From: Lachnoclostridium sp. UBA6558
Lineage (GTDB): Bacteria > Bacillota > Clostridia > Lachnospirales > Lachnospiraceae
Length of the DNA stretch: 6,803 nt
Direction: 5' to 3'
NCBI GenBank assembly: GCA_002434335.1
Contig: DJJW01000030.1
Coordinates: forward strand, 4,538-11,340
The notes under the pieces: generated by a model
Databases searched by the model: none
The model's input: only the letters and a program-made list of their open reading frames with translations
What the model was told of the DNA's origin: nothing
Shown: in pieces, positions 6,284 through 6,803 of the stretch
Numbering within the stretch: position 1 is the first letter of the stretch
How the letters are laid out: the number at the start of each line of letters is the position of its first letter
Position numbers and translations under genes: made by a program

Positions 6284-6803
6284 GGGATCGAATACCAAGG
6301 AAATTCTTAATAACCACACAGATACCTCCCAATAAAATAGAGGAGTCCTGAAGAGTGGATGACTCAATTCTTACAAAACTATTCATTTTACTGTTTAATG
6401 CATCTTCAATCCGTTTGGTCAACTGTGGGAAAAAGATTGTAAAAGCACTGTTAATTATAATAATATCAGGATTATAGGCATTAAGTACATTATTGCTTAA
6501 AATACCCATAAGCTTCACAAAAAGGTCCATAATAGCAGCAGCAGCAGGGTCACCCTCCTGATAAGCAGCAGAGAGAATATCAAAAGAAGCAGACGCAAGA
6601 CCTTTTCTGACTGCGAATTCTTTTAATAATGCCCGTTCTGAGACATACTGTTCCAGGCAGCCGTGATTTCCGCAAGGGCATTCTCTTCCGTCTATTTCAA
6701 TAATGGTATGACCGAATTCACCGGCTCTGCCGTTATAACCGGTATAAAGTTCGTTATTAATTAGCAGACCCAGACCGATTCCGGAATGGACACTGATATT
6801 GGC
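6252..6803 (-). CDS. ROK-family protein, C-terminal half (regulator or sugar kinase)
   Basis: The minus strand is open from the window edge (6803) to TAA at 6254-6252, giving the last 183 residues. ROK proteins are NagC/Mlc/XylR-type transcriptional repressors or related sugar kinases. Counting from the edge, the ROK signature is GIGLGLLIN (8-16), then AGEFGH (27-32), with sugar-contacting E29 and H32. The zinc site is H32, C42, C44, C49, the same spacing as H247/C257/C259/C264 of E. coli Mlc. The helix NAYNPDIIIIN and the LLGGICVV near the end fit the C-terminal lobe. The part that would decide between regulator (N-terminal winged helix, about 380-410 residues in total) and kinase (ATP loop DxGxT, about 300) is outside the window; the low-similarity tail favours a XylR/NagC-type regulator slightly. 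It is transcribed towards the lipid kinase, with 71 bp between the two stops. Confidence 0.88.
   Translation of the reverse strand, partial: ANISVHSGIGLGLLINNELYTGYNGRAGEFGHTIIEIDGRECPCGNHGCLEQYVSERALLKEFAVRKGLASASFDILSAAYQEGDPAAAAIMDLFVKLMGILSNNVLNAYNPDIIIINSAFTIFFPQLTKRIEDALNSKMNSFVRIESSTLQDSSILLGGICVVIKNFLGIRSLNLSGKEIFE

Noticed and set aside
6533..6547. AGC/GCT trinucleotide run in the ROK gene
   Set aside because: Only a handful of units, encoding a short alanine run in a helix; unremarkable and not evidence of a variable repeat.
1..6803. CRISPR array, tRNA, rRNA, insertion-sequence gene or defence system
   Set aside because: No regularly spaced repeats, cloverleaf, rRNA core sequence, transposase motif or recognised defence domain seen on either strand.

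Overview
The window looks like a piece of chromosome from a spore-forming, motile, low-to-moderate GC Gram-positive anaerobe of the Clostridia, most likely Lachnospiraceae-like. The reasons are an AddAB-type recombination nuclease instead of RecBCD, a GPR-cleavable alpha/beta-type spore DNA-binding protein (SASP), a dCache-type chemoreceptor, strong AGGAGG-type ribosome binding sites and AT-rich intergenic DNA. The family-level placement is inference; no rRNA or other taxonomic marker is present.

Layout, left to right. Positions 1-2069 (+) hold the C-terminal ~690 residues of AddA, the helicase/nuclease subunit of AddAB; its 5' half, and probably addB, lie upstream of the window. Positions 2070-2626 are a 557-bp non-coding stretch with a long perfect stem-loop (2251-2288), candidate promoters and a 16-bp perfect palindrome (2539-2554). 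Positions 2627-4909 (+) are a full-length methyl-accepting chemotaxis protein (MCP) gene interrupted by one in-frame TAA at 2981-2983, exactly where the chain leaves the first membrane helix. The frame is otherwise intact on both sides. Positions 4966-5039 form a 74-nt imperfect hairpin separating the MCP gene from the next operon. Positions 5066-5284 (+) encode a 72-residue SspF-like SASP whose stop overlaps by 4 nt the start of a diacylglycerol-kinase-like lipid kinase (5281-6180, +). After a 71-bp gap holding a weak stem-loop, the C-terminal 183 residues of a ROK-family protein run in from the right edge on the minus strand (6252-6803), convergent with the kinase.

How the genes relate. AddA is housekeeping DNA repair. 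The MCP would normally feed CheA/CheW flagellar control but is probably broken or recoded in this copy. The SASP and lipid kinase appear translationally coupled, linking a spore-core DNA protein to membrane phospholipid turnover. The ROK protein is an unrelated sugar-responsive regulator or kinase. I see no mobile-element gene, CRISPR array, tRNA or rRNA. The most unusual items are the single TAA in the MCP gene, the palindromic or hairpin elements in the two intergenic regions, and the coupling of the SASP to the lipid kinase.
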